Assembly: GCF_039631355.1 (NCBI RefSeq)
Contig: NZ_JBDIVF010000001.1
Coordinates: 558,001 to 622,000 of the forward strand
Length of the DNA: 64,000 nt
DNA from: Uliginosibacterium paludis
GTDB taxonomy: Bacteria; Pseudomonadota; Gammaproteobacteria; Burkholderiales; Rhodocyclaceae
Direction of reading: 5' to 3'
In this document: in pieces, positions 1-8,989 of the stretch
Position numbering within the stretch: position 1 is the stretch's first letter
Layout of the letters: every line of letters starts with the position of its first letter
Notes under the pieces: generated by a model
Databases searched by the model: none
The model's input: only the letters and a program-made list of their open reading frames with translations
Told to the model about the DNA's origin: nothing
Translations under genes and position numbers: made by a program

Positions 1-668
1 TTTCAACCCTGAGACGCTTCTTCCGTCACCTGTTGCAACAGGGAAAAATCCAGCGCGATCCGAGCCTGGAACTCGGCACGCCCATTCCGGTTGAGCGCTT
101 TCCACGCACCCTGACCGAAGCGCAGGTCGAATCACTGCTTGCTGCGCCGGAGATCGATTCGGTATTCGGTTTGCGCGATCGCGCGATGCTTGAAACGCTT
201 TACGCAAGCGGGTTGCGGGTTTCGGAGCTCGTCAATCTGAAACTAGGCGAACTGGATCGCACCCAGGGGCTGGTCCGCATTACCGGAAAAGGATCAAAGG
301 AAAGACTCGTTCCGCTCGGAGAATGGGCGCTCGAATGGATCGAGCGCTACCTGCTTGAATGCCGTCCGCGGCTGCAGATAAATCCCGATGAACATGTATT
401 CCTGACGCGCTTCGGTGGTCCGATGACACGGCAGATGTTCTGGCTGGTCATCAAGCAGCATGCGGCCGTGGCGGGGATCCCGCGGGAAATGATTTCCCCC
501 CACACGATCCGTCACGCCTTTGCCACTCATCTCCTCAATCACGGCGCAGATCTTCGCGTGGTCCAATTGCTGCTGGGGCATGCCGACATTTCCACCACCC
601 AGATTTATACCCATGTTGCCCGTGAGCGCTTGCGCCAGCTTCATTCGCGCCACCACCCCCGCGCATGA
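1..668 (+). CDS. xerD: Tyrosine recombinase XerD, 5' end cut by the window
   Basis: XerD acts with XerC at dif to resolve chromosome dimers at division. The reading frame is open to the window edge (first full codon at base 3), so the N-terminus of the SAM-like domain is missing; TTG at 33 is not the real start. Visible catalytic residues follow the tyrosine recombinase order: Arg in ASGLRVSELVNL, Lys in GKGSKERLVP, His-x-x-Arg in SPHTIRHAFATH, and His...Tyr in LLGHADISTTQIYTHV. The ending with TTQIYTHVARERLRQLHSRH is typical of XerD rather than XerC or phage integrases. The next gene is about 190 bases downstream, so it appears to end its transcription unit. Confidence 0.93.
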   Translation, partial: STLRRFFRHLLQQGKIQRDPSLELGTPIPVERFPRTLTEAQVESLLAAPEIDSVFGLRDRAMLETLYASGLRVSELVNLKLGELDRTQGLVRITGKGSKERLVPLGEWALEWIERYLLECRPRLQINPDEHVFLTRFGGPMTRQMFWLVIKQHAAVAGIPREMISPHTIRHAFATHLLNHGADLRVVQLLLGHADISTTQIYTHVARERLRQLHSRHHPRA

Positions 669-859
669 CCTCCTTTGAGGAAGATTGAAATATCCTGTGA
701 ATTCAGCCAAATAAGCTGATTCAGCATTTGCATTTATTGCTTTCCTGATGGCAGAATAAATACAGAAGATATCTGCCGGATCTTGCGCATGCATTACCGG
801 CGGCTCCAACCGTCAATGCCCGACCTCCTGCCAGGCTGCCCCGTTAGAAAAGGATAATC

Positions 860-1240
860 ATGCTGCTGACCAAATCGCAATTGAACAAGGCTAGTGAAAA
901 AGACCTGAACCAGGCCGCAGAAGCCATCAAGGCCGAAATCGCCAAGCGCGAAACCAGCTCAAAGGAAAAGGCAATGAAAGAGCTGAAGGCCGTTGCAGCC
1001 AAGCACGGCATTTCGCTCGAATCGCTGCTGGATGGCAAATCGGCCAAGGGCGCCGGCAAGGCCAGCAAGGCGCCGCGCGCCAAAAAAGCGGTCGCAAAGC
1101 CGCGTGGCAAGGTTGCCGCAAAATACGCCAACCCGGCAGACGCCTCGATGACCTGGACCGGCCGTGGCCGCAAGCCGATCTGGGTGGCTGACGCACTGGC
1201 AGCCGGCAAGTCGCTCGCTGACCTGGCAATCAAGGGCTGA
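860..1240 (+). CDS. H-NS family nucleoid-associated protein
   Basis: A 126-residue DNA-binding protein of the H-NS/HvrA/BpH3 type, which binds AT-rich DNA and silences acquired genes. The N-terminal 60 residues are charged and helical (oligomerisation), followed by a Lys/Ala/Pro-rich linker at about 60-90. The C-terminal DNA-binding domain is the clear signature: KYANPADASMTWTGRGRKPIWV and then LAAGKSLADLAI, the betaproteobacterial form of the H-NS AT-hook-like motif. It is a single gene with its own terminator immediately after it. A longer reading frame on the opposite strand across it is a codon-bias shadow. Confidence 0.92.
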   Translation: MLLTKSQLNKASEKDLNQAAEAIKAEIAKRETSSKEKAMKELKAVAAKHGISLESLLDGKSAKGAGKASKAPRAKKAVAKPRGKVAAKYANPADASMTWTGRGRKPIWVADALAAGKSLADLAIKG

Positions 1241-1263
1241 AACAGCGCCCCCGAAAACAAAAA

Positions 1264-1287
1264 GGCGACCCGCGGGTCGCTTTTTTG
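1264..1287 (+). terminator. Rho-independent terminator of the H-NS-like gene
   Basis: Perfect stem GCGACC/GGTCGC around a CGCG centre (1265-1280), followed by six T at 1281-1286. It lies 24 bases after the stop codon of the H-NS family gene and just before the convergent folB end. Confidence 0.88.
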
Positions 1288-1298
1288 TTGGGGTCTTC

Positions 1299-1700
1299 TC
1301 AACTGCGCGGCAATCCGAAAGGCCCCAGCCCGGTATTCGGCGGTTCTTCACCATTCCGCCCGCGCTCGATGAATACGCCAACCCTGCGAACATTCTTCAT
1401 CACGCCCGGCTTGGCGATCGAAACCCGCACCCAGGGCACATTGAATTCCTCGAACATCAGGCCAACAACAAACTCCCCCAGGGTTTCGAGCAGATTGAAT
1501 TGCCGCAGAAGCAGGACCTCACGTATCCGCTCCACAACCTGATCATATCCAACCGTATCCGCGATATCATCGCGCAACGCAGCCGCATCCGGAACGCCGA
1601 AAGTCATGTTGATTTCGAGTGGCTGCGAGGCGGACCGCTCGCGCGGAAAAATGCCGACATTGGCATCCACGAGCATGCCTTCGATAAAGATGAAATCCAT
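1299..1700 (-). CDS. folB: Dihydroneopterin aldolase (folate synthesis)
   Basis: FolB converts 7,8-dihydroneopterin to 6-hydroxymethyl-dihydropterin and glycolaldehyde in tetrahydrofolate synthesis. The 133-residue protein starts MDFIFIEGMLVDANVGIFPRE, matching the usual FolB opening with the GI/V-x-x-x-E-R motif, and ends with SIAKPGVMKNVRRVGVFIER, the conserved KP-x-x-x active-site region. The frame stays open upstream to 1859, but that extension would run into plsY and has no FolB similarity, so ATG at 1700 is chosen. It is divergent from plsY with only 32 bases between start codons, so the two probably share a compact bidirectional promoter region. Confidence 0.9.
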   Translation of the reverse strand: MDFIFIEGMLVDANVGIFPRERSASQPLEINMTFGVPDAAALRDDIADTVGYDQVVERIREVLLLRQFNLLETLGEFVVGLMFEEFNVPWVRVSIAKPGVMKNVRRVGVFIERGRNGEEPPNTGLGPFGLPRS

Positions 1701-1732
1701 GAATGCCAATCCGGCCTCGGGCCGCAACTGAA

Positions 1733-2347
1733 ATGTCACTGATTCTACCCCTGCTTGTCCTCGCCTATCTGATCGGTTCGATTCCCTTTGCAGTCGTCGT
1801 GAGCAAGGCCATGGGCCTCTCCGACCCGCGCAGTTTCGGCTCGGGCAATCCGGGCGCAACGAACGTCCTCCGCTCCGGCAACAAGAAAGCCGCGCTGCTC
1901 ACCCTCATCGGCGACGCCGCCAAGGGTGGTCTGGTGGTCTGGGCGGCACGCGCATTCGCCGGCGACCTGGGGCTGCAGGCGATGGATCTGGCCTGGATTG
2001 CGGTCGCGGTTTTCCTCGGCCATGTATTCTCGGTATTCCTCCGTGGCAAGGGCGGAAAAGGCGTGGCTACGGCAGCCGGTGTGTTGATTGGCATTCATCC
2101 CGGGCTCGGCGGTGCCGTGCTGCTGGTCTGGATCGCAACGGCGGCGCTCTCCCGCTATTCATCCCTTGCTGCGATCGTCGCCGCCATTTCAGCGCCCGCG
2201 CTGACGCAATGGATCACCGGCGCAGAACACTGGACCATCGCAGCCATGGTCATGACGATCGTTCTGATCTGGCGTCACAAGGAGAACATCTCCCGCCTGC
2301 TGAAGGGGCAGGAGAGCAAGATCGGCAGCAAGAAAAAAAGCGCCTGA
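1733..2347 (+). CDS. plsY: Glycerol-3-phosphate acyltransferase PlsY
   Basis: PlsY transfers the acyl group of acyl-phosphate to glycerol-3-phosphate, the first membrane step of phospholipid synthesis. The 204-residue protein is a multi-pass membrane protein with the family motifs in order: GSIPFAVVVSK with the following SFGSGNPGATNVLR, then DAAKGGLVVW, then GHVFSVFLRGKGGKGVATAAG. The frame could begin at 1703, but the Met at 1733 gives the normal PlsY N-terminus (MSLILPLLVLAYLIGSIPF). It is divergent from folB and convergent with tsaD, with 5 bases between the stop codons. Confidence 0.93.
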   Translation: MSLILPLLVLAYLIGSIPFAVVVSKAMGLSDPRSFGSGNPGATNVLRSGNKKAALLTLIGDAAKGGLVVWAARAFAGDLGLQAMDLAWIAVAVFLGHVFSVFLRGKGGKGVATAAGVLIGIHPGLGGAVLLVWIATAALSRYSSLAAIVAAISAPALTQWITGAEHWTIAAMVMTIVLIWRHKENISRLLKGQESKIGSKKKSA

Positions 2348-2352
2348 AACCC

Positions 2353-3396
2353 TCAGGATCCGGCAGCATCAATCTCCGCCAGCGGCCATCTCGGCCGCAC
2401 GGCAAAAGCGCCGTCCGAAGCAAGAGCGGCCACGCGCCCCTCGCGCAAGCGCATTGCGCAGGCAAACGCGATCATTGCGCCGTTGTCGGAACAATATTCG
2501 AGCTCAGGGAAAAACACCTTGCCGCCCCGACGGCCAATGTCCCGCTGCAGGCGCTCGCGCAAGCGGGCGTTTGCACCGACTCCGCCGGCAACCACAAGCT
2601 GATCCAGGCCCGTCTGCGCAAGAGCGGCCCGCGCCTTGACGCACAGCACATCAACCACCGCCTCCTGAAATTCGGCCGCCAGATCGGCCGTCCGGTCCGG
2701 CGTGAAATCCGGCTTCTGTGTCGCCGTCAGCACGGCCGTTTTCAGGCCGCTGAAGCTGAACATCAGATCCCCCGAATTTTTCATCGGCCTCGGCAATCTG
2801 AAACTGCCAGCCTTTCCCTGCGTCGCCAGCCGGGAAAGTATCGGCCCGCCGGGATAAGGCAAGCCCAGCAGTTTCGCCGTCTTGTCGAAAGCCTCCCCTG
2901 CCGCGTCATCCACACTCTCACCCAGCAACACATAATCCCCCACCCCACCCACCCGCATCAGCTGGGTGTGTCCACCCGAGACCAGCAAGGCCACGAAAGG
3001 AAACGAGGGCGGCGCGGAAGACAGCATCGGAGACAGCAGATGGCCTTCGAGGTGATGGATCGGAACGGCGGGAATGCCCAGGCCGAGGGCCAGCGACTCT
3101 GCCACGCTCGCACCGACCAGCAAGGCGCCGGCCAGCCCGGGGCCTGTCGTATAACCGATAGCATCCAGATCATCGAGGCCGCCCCCTGCCGCAGCGAGCG
3201 TCTCGCGAATCAGGGGAACGATGCGGCGCACATGATCCCTGGACGCCAGTTCAGGCACCACGCCTCCGTAAGCGGCGTGCATGTCGATCTGCGAGAACAC
3301 CCTGTGCGCGATCAGACCATTCGCCGTAGAGGCCAGGCCAATCCCCGTTTCGTCGCAGGAGGTCTCGATGCCCAGGACAAGTTGCGAAGTACTCAT
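2353..3396 (-). CDS. tsaD: tRNA N6-threonylcarbamoyladenosine transferase TsaD
   Basis: TsaD, with TsaB and TsaE, transfers threonylcarbamoyl from TC-AMP onto A37 of ANN-reading tRNAs. The 347-residue protein opens MSTSQLVLGIETSCDETG, the classic start of the Gcp/Kae1 family. The metal-binding His pair is visible in HHLEGH (H115, H119), and the nucleotide-binding stretch follows in DDAAGEAFDKTAKLLGLPY. The upstream-open frame to 3594 crosses the rpsU promoter and is unlike TsaD. It is divergent from rpsU, the arrangement also known in enterobacteria. This enzyme modifies t6A in the split tRNA-Ile further along the window. Confidence 0.95.
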   Translation of the reverse strand: MSTSQLVLGIETSCDETGIGLASTANGLIAHRVFSQIDMHAAYGGVVPELASRDHVRRIVPLIRETLAAAGGGLDDLDAIGYTTGPGLAGALLVGASVAESLALGLGIPAVPIHHLEGHLLSPMLSSAPPSFPFVALLVSGGHTQLMRVGGVGDYVLLGESVDDAAGEAFDKTAKLLGLPYPGGPILSRLATQGKAGSFRLPRPMKNSGDLMFSFSGLKTAVLTATQKPDFTPDRTADLAAEFQEAVVDVLCVKARAALAQTGLDQLVVAGGVGANARLRERLQRDIGRRGGKVFFPELEYCSDNGAMIAFACAMRLREGRVAALASDGAFAVRPRWPLAEIDAAGS

Positions 3397-3442
3397 GCGC
3401 GGCATTCTAGCGCATGCGCAGCCCCGCCCTGAAAATGTGGAC

Positions 3443-3471
3443 TTGGTTTTTCGACTTGAAAGCTTTATAGT
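3443..3471 (+). promoter_or_regulatory. Sigma-70 promoter of rpsU
   Basis: A -35 TTGGTT at 3443-3448 and a -10 TATAGT at 3466-3471 are separated by exactly 17 bases. The -10 lies 40 bases before the rpsU start codon; an AAGGA-type ribosome site (near 3500) follows. Confidence 0.72.
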
Positions 3472-3511
3472 GGCGAGCTCTTCACATAGTCTGTCCAGCA
3501 AGGAACACAGA

Positions 3512-3724
3512 ATGCCTGGTGTACGCGTCAAAGAAAACGAACCGTTTGAAGTTGCTATCCGCCGTTTCAAGCGCACCATCGAAAAGGCTGGCACGCTGAC
3601 CGAACTGCGTGCTCGCGAGTTTTACGAGAAGCCCACGACTGAGCGCAAGCGCAAGAAGGCCGCTGCAGTCAAGCGCCTCCACAAGCGTCTGCGCAGCCAG
3701 ACCCTGCCGCCGAAGCTCTTCTGA
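3512..3724 (+). CDS. rpsU: 30S ribosomal protein S21
   Basis: S21 sits on the small-subunit platform and is needed for efficient initiation on natural mRNAs. The 70-residue product (MPGVRVKENEPFEVAIRRFK..., ending in a Lys/Arg-rich tail KRLHKRLRSQTLPPKLF) is full length and canonical. The frame is open far upstream into tsaD, but ATG 3512 after AAGGA is the S21 start. It is the first gene of the macromolecular-synthesis block rpsU-yqeY-dnaG-rpoD, separated from the next gene by a terminator-like hairpin that should let rpsU be made in excess. Confidence 0.96.
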   Translation: MPGVRVKENEPFEVAIRRFKRTIEKAGTLTELRAREFYEKPTTERKRKKAAAVKRLHKRLRSQTLPPKLF

Positions 3725-3772
3725 TTTTCGGGTGCCGCAGGTCGGTACCATGGGCAAGGCTGCATGAAGCAA

Positions 3773-3804
3773 GACCCGACGCCGGGATGGCAGTCGGGTT
3801 TTTG
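3773..3804 (+). terminator. Terminator/attenuator after rpsU
   Basis: Stem ACCCGAC (3774-3780) pairs with GTCGGGT (3793-3799) across a 12-base loop and is followed by a short T run. It lies 50 bases after rpsU and 23 bases before the YqeY-like gene, so partial read-through is needed to express the rest of the block unless there is an internal promoter. Confidence 0.7.
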
Positions 3805-3826
3805 TGTTTTTGATCAAGGATTCACG

Positions 3827-4273
3827 ATGAGCCTGAAAGAACGCATTGCCGAGGACATGAAGGCCGCCATGCGCGCCAAGGAAACCGCGCGTCTCGGCGC
3901 CATCCGGCTGCTCATGGCTGCCATGAAGCAAAAGGAAGTCGATGAGCGCATCACGCTCGACGACGCCGGCGTCATTGCCATTGCCGACAAGCTGATCAAG
4001 CAGCGACGAGACTCCGTCAGCCAGTACGAAAGCGCCGGCAGACAGGACCTCGCAGACATCGAGAAGGCCGAGATCGCGGTACTTGCCGCCTATATGCCGG
4101 CTGCACTGTCCGACGCCGAAATCGAAGCTGCCGTCGCCGCCGCCATCACCCAGAGCGGCGCAAGCAGTCCGGCCGACATGGGCAAGCTGATGGCCATCCT
4201 GAAGCCCCAGCTCGCCGGCCGCGCGGACATGACGGCCGTCTCCGCCAAGGTCAAGGCCGCACTGGCCCGCTGA
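3827..4273 (+). CDS. GatB/YqeY family protein
   Basis: A 148-residue protein related to the tRNA-binding tail domain of amidotransferase subunit GatB; its own biochemical role is not settled. Start MSLKERIAEDMKAAMRAKE and the internal ETARLGAIRLLMAAMKQKEVDER are typical of the YqeY family, as is the C-terminal GKLMAILKPQLAGRADM. The frame is open to 3764, but that extension would translate the rpsU terminator, so ATG 3827 is chosen. In many proteobacteria YqeY sits between rpsU and dnaG, as it does here. Confidence 0.9.
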   Translation: MSLKERIAEDMKAAMRAKETARLGAIRLLMAAMKQKEVDERITLDDAGVIAIADKLIKQRRDSVSQYESAGRQDLADIEKAEIAVLAAYMPAALSDAEIEAAVAAAITQSGASSPADMGKLMAILKPQLAGRADMTAVSAKVKAALAR

Positions 4274-4332
4274 ACCGGAGCCCATCGTGGCGGCCCGGCC
4301 GCCACGCCCTGCAGTTCAAACCAGACCGAACA

Positions 4333-6150
4333 GTGATCCCAGAGTCTTTCATTCAGGATGTACTGACCCGCACCGATATCGTGGGCCTGATCGAACGCTA
4401 CGTTCCTCTCAAGAAGGGCGGCGCCAACTACATGGCCTGCTGCCCCTTCCACAACGAGAAGAGCCCGTCGTTCTCGGTCAGCCCCACCAAGCAGTTCTAC
4501 CACTGCTTCGGCTGTGGCGCTCACGGCACGGCCGTGGGTTTCCTGATGGAATACTGCGGAATGTCATTCCGCGACGCGATCAAGGACCTGGCCCAGCAAT
4601 GCGGCCTGCAAGTCCCTGAAGACGACGCGCCGCAACAGGATCGCGCCCAGCTGAGCTCGCTGCTCGACGCCACCACCCGCGCATCACGCTTCTTCCAGGA
4701 ACAGCTGCGCCGCTCGCCCAAGGCCATCGAGTACCTCAAGCAGCGCGGCCTGACCGGCGAAATCGCGCGCCAGTTCGGCATCGGCTACGCACCCGACGAC
4801 TGGAATGCCCTGCGCGAGGCTTTCGGCAAGGACTATGACAGTCCGGCACTACTCGAGTCAGGCCTGGTCATCCAGAATGACGCCGGTCGCCGCTACGACC
4901 GCTTCCGCGACCGGGTGATGTTTCCCATCATCGACCAGCGCGGGCACATCATCGGCTTTGGCGGACGCGTCATCGGACAAGGCGAACCCAAATACCTCAA
5001 CTCGCCGGAAACACCGCTGTTCGAGAAAGGCCGGGAACTCTACGGCCTGTTCCAGGCACGGCAAGCAATCCGGGAATCCGGCATGGTCGTCGTCACCGAA
5101 GGCTACATGGACGTCGTCGCCCTCGCCCAATACGGGTTCGGCTCGGCCGTCGCCACGCTCGGCACCGCCACCACCGCAACCCACATCCAGAAGCTCTTCC
5201 GGCAATCCGAGAAGGTCGTCTTCTGCTTTGATGGCGACAAGGCGGGCCGCAAAGCCGCAACCCGAGCACTCGAGAATGCACTGGACCAGCTCGCCGACGA
5301 TCGGGAGGTCCGCTTTCTTTTCCTGCCTGCGGAACACGACCCCGACAGCTTCATCCGTGCCGAAGGCCTTGAAGCCTTCAAGCGCGCCGCCAGCGACGCG
5401 ATGCCGCTGTCCGAATTCCTCCTCCAGACCCTGCGCGCCGATCTCGACCTGAGCATTCCGGAGGAACGGGCCAAGCTGGTGCACGACGCCAAAGCGCTGA
5501 TCCCGAAAATTTCAGCTCCGATCCTGCAGCTGCAAACCATTCGCCTTCTGGCCGATGACGCTGGCATGAGCACGGACGAAGTCAGCCTGGCACTCGGACT
5601 GCGTCCTGCCTTCAAGAGCAAGAAGGGCGCTGCGGCGCGACCACGCGCGCAACGGGTAGCGCCTGCCGGACCGCAACGGCAGCTGCTGCAACTGACCGCC
5701 CGCTTTCCGGAGCTGCTGGATCGCCTGCCCGGCACGCTGGACGATCTGCTGGGCGAGAGCATTGAAGCGCAACTGCTGCAGAGTTTTCGCGACGCTCACG
5801 ACCACGACCACTTCGGCCCGGCCACCCTGGCAGCCCTCTACGAAACAAGCCAGGACGACGCCCGCCGCCAACTCCTGAAAGAACTGCTCAACCGAAGTGA
5901 CGAGGACGCTCCTTCCGGAAGGAACACCCCCAAGCCCGACGACGAGACACGGATCGAACAATTGAAAGCGGCACGTGTCGAATTCGACGGACACCTCGTC
6001 AATCTGCAGATCGCGGCGCTCGACCACGAGTTCCAGAATCTGCAACAACGACTCGCCCACGGCGAAGCCCTGAGCCCCGACGAAAAGCGGCGCTACGTGG
6101 AGCTTCCCGCGGAAAAACAGCAGCTTAGATCTGGACAGAAGTCTGCCTGA
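4333..6150 (+). CDS. dnaG: DNA primase DnaG
   Basis: DnaG makes RNA primers for lagging-strand synthesis at the fork, recruited by DnaB. The 605-residue protein starts with GTG at 4333 (MIPESFIQDVLTRTDIVGLIE). Zinc ligands of the CHC2 finger are visible at C37, H40, C58 and C61. The TOPRIM core follows, with the catalytic Glu in VVTEGYMD (about residue 256) and the Asp pair in FCFDGDKAGRKA (about 300). The last 150 residues are the less conserved DnaB-binding region. The rpoD promoter overlaps its last codons. Confidence 0.96.
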   Translation: MIPESFIQDVLTRTDIVGLIERYVPLKKGGANYMACCPFHNEKSPSFSVSPTKQFYHCFGCGAHGTAVGFLMEYCGMSFRDAIKDLAQQCGLQVPEDDAPQQDRAQLSSLLDATTRASRFFQEQLRRSPKAIEYLKQRGLTGEIARQFGIGYAPDDWNALREAFGKDYDSPALLESGLVIQNDAGRRYDRFRDRVMFPIIDQRGHIIGFGGRVIGQGEPKYLNSPETPLFEKGRELYGLFQARQAIRESGMVVVTEGYMDVVALAQYGFGSAVATLGTATTATHIQKLFRQSEKVVFCFDGDKAGRKAATRALENALDQLADDREVRFLFLPAEHDPDSFIRAEGLEAFKRAASDAMPLSEFLLQTLRADLDLSIPEERAKLVHDAKALIPKISAPILQLQTIRLLADDAGMSTDEVSLALGLRPAFKSKKGAAARPRAQRVAPAGPQRQLLQLTARFPELLDRLPGTLDDLLGESIEAQLLQSFRDAHDHDHFGPATLAALYETSQDDARRQLLKELLNRSDEDAPSGRNTPKPDDETRIEQLKAARVEFDGHLVNLQIAALDHEFQNLQQRLAHGEALSPDEKRRYVELPAEKQQLRSGQKSA

Positions 6151-6161
6151 TCAACTAGAAT
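6132..6161 (+). promoter_or_regulatory. Sigma-70 promoter of rpoD inside the dnaG 3' end
   Basis: TGGACA at 6132-6137 and TAGAAT at 6156-6161 with an 18-base spacer. The -10 lies just past the dnaG stop codon and 45 bases before the rpoD start, giving rpoD its own promoter within the macromolecular-synthesis block. Confidence 0.65.
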
Positions 6162-6205
6162 TTACGGTTTTCCCGAATTAACTCGCCCTTGAACCGAGGA
6201 TCCCG

Positions 6206-8176
<1,971 letters not shown>

Positions 8177-8187
8177 CCCCTTCACGA

Positions 8188-8211
8188 AAGCCCGCAGCAC
8201 ACCGCGGGCTT
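8188..8211 (+). terminator. Terminator-like hairpin after rpoD
   Basis: AAGCCCGC (8188-8195) pairs perfectly with GCGGGCTT (8204-8211) over an 8-base loop. There is almost no T run because the tRNA gene starts 3 bases later, so it may act as a processing or pausing structure, and the tRNA may be co-transcribed with rpoD. Confidence 0.55.
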
Positions 8212-8213
8212 AC

Positions 8214-8497
8214 GGGCCTCTAGCTCATGCCTGGTTAGAGCAGCGGACTCATAAAATTTGTGCCGTACGTGTGGAAACTGCGTACGGGATGGCGTCAAAT
8301 TCGGCGAAACCTACGGTGCGGCAACGCATACGGCAACGCCGAGCCAAGCTTCGGTGCGCGAGCATCGTTGAAGGTGTAGAGACTAGACGGCGCCCACCTG
8401 TAGCGAAAGCCATGGTGAAGGCATAGTCCAGGGAGTGGCGAAAGCCACACAAACCGGAATCCGTTGGTGCCGAGTTCGACTCTCGGGGGGCCCACCA
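8214..8497 (+). tRNA. tRNA-Ile(CAU), interrupted by a group I intron
   Basis: Exons 8214-8252 and 8458-8497. Joined, they fold as a cloverleaf: acceptor GGGCCTC/GGGGCCC, anticodon stem GCGGA/TCCGT, loop CTCATAA with anticodon CAT, T stem CCGAG/CTCGG with TTCGACT loop, and an encoded CCA end. The anticodon-arm and variable-loop context (GACTCATAATC, TTGGT) resembles bacterial tRNA-Ile2, whose C34 is changed to lysidine by TilS to read AUA, rather than elongator tRNA-Met, of which a separate copy exists at 58146-58222. The known Azoarcus intron host is also tRNA-Ile(CAU). The intron lies directly after the anticodon, between positions 36 and 37. The 11-base D loop is somewhat long. Confidence 0.9.
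8253..8457 (+). ncRNA. Self-splicing group I intron (Azoarcus type, 205 nt)
   Basis: The intron starts right after CAT of the anticodon and ends at the terminal G (8457). The internal guide GTG (8260-8262) can pair with the exon CAT, giving the expected U-G wobble at the 5' splice site. Core segments match the well-studied Azoarcus sp. BH72 tRNA-Ile intron: TCAAATTCGGCGAAACCTA, GGCAACGCCGAGCCAAGC, AGGTGTAGAGACTAGACGG, GGTGAAGGCATAGTCCAGGG, and the end ACACAAACCGG. The length, 205 nt, is the same. Differences are mainly in peripheral stems (P2 near 8263-8285, P5/L5, P6, P8 with compensating changes). There is no room for a homing endonuclease. The Azoarcus RNA splices without protein in vitro; activity here is inferred. 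Confidence 0.93.
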
Positions 8498-8530
8498 AAT
8501 ACAAGTATCACAACGTATCACGACCTCTCA

Positions 8531-8556
8531 AAAGCCCGCACACAGCGGGCTTTTTT
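8531..8556 (+). terminator. Rho-independent terminator after the tRNA
   Basis: AAAGCCCGC (8531-8539), 5-base loop, GCGGGCTTT (8545-8553), with a run of six T at 8551-8556. It ends the tRNA transcript 34 bases after CCA. Its stem sequence repeats that of the hairpin before the tRNA (8188-8211). Confidence 0.85.
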
Positions 8557-8586
8557 CTTTCCCCCTTGTCTCATAGCGTTGCAAGA

Positions 8587-8661
8587 GATGCCCCCAAAGC
8601 GCACCTAGCAGGGGGCACAAACGGGGGCACCAAGCCCCTCCGCAGAGTCGATGCCCCCAAA
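8587..8661 (+). repeat. Short G/C-run repeats ahead of the integrase remnant
   Basis: GATGCCCCCAAA occurs at 8587-8598 and again at 8650-8661, and between them GGGGGCAC occurs twice close together (near 8612-8632). Such repeated motifs between a tRNA 3' end and a tRNA-targeting integrase gene are usual places for arm-type integrase/excisionase sites. The role is inferred from position only. Confidence 0.45.
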
Positions 8662-8673
8662 AGGAGGAATGCC

Positions 8674-8964
8674 GTGCCGCTCACCGACCTGCAAGCCAAG
8701 AAATCCATGCCGAAAGACAAGCCTTATCGTCTGGCCGATAGTGCCGGCTTGTATCTGGAAATCCAGCCGAACGGCGGCAAATACTGGCGTCTCAAGTTCC
8801 GGTTTGCCGGCAAGGAGATCCTCTCGCCAGATCCGGCTCTGCGTGACCAGATCGCCACCTACAAACAACTGAGCCAGTTGTACGCGACTGTGCGCAACGC
8901 TTATGCCGAAAAGATAGGATTCGTGGCTGACCTACGTGGCAACCCTGAAGTCGCTGCGCGGTGA
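8674..8964 (+). pseudogene. Remnant of a P4-type tRNA-island integrase (N-terminus only)
   Basis: After a strong AGGAGG (8662-8667), GTG at 8674 opens MPLTDLQAKKSMPKDKPYRLAD and continues GLYLEIQPNGGKYWRLKFRFAGKE, the N-terminal DUF4102 arm-binding domain of P4/Bacteriophage-type integrases. Similarity stops at about base 8830; the frame then runs for 45 residues (LRDQIATYKQLSQLYATVRN...) that I cannot place. The catalytic tyrosine-recombinase domain is absent, so the gene is dead by deletion or rearrangement. Its position 177 bases past the tRNA-Ile gene, reading away from it, is the standard arrangement for an island integrated in that tRNA. Confidence 0.8.
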
Positions 8965-8989
8965 GGATGGGTCCGACGAAGGCAAAGTG

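Noticed and set aside
8253..8457. Reading the 8.2-8.5 kb stretch as a tRNA fragment followed by unrelated non-coding DNA or an attachment-site duplication
   Set aside because: The downstream half completes the same cloverleaf, and the intervening 205 bases carry the group I core; no repeat of the tRNA end is seen.
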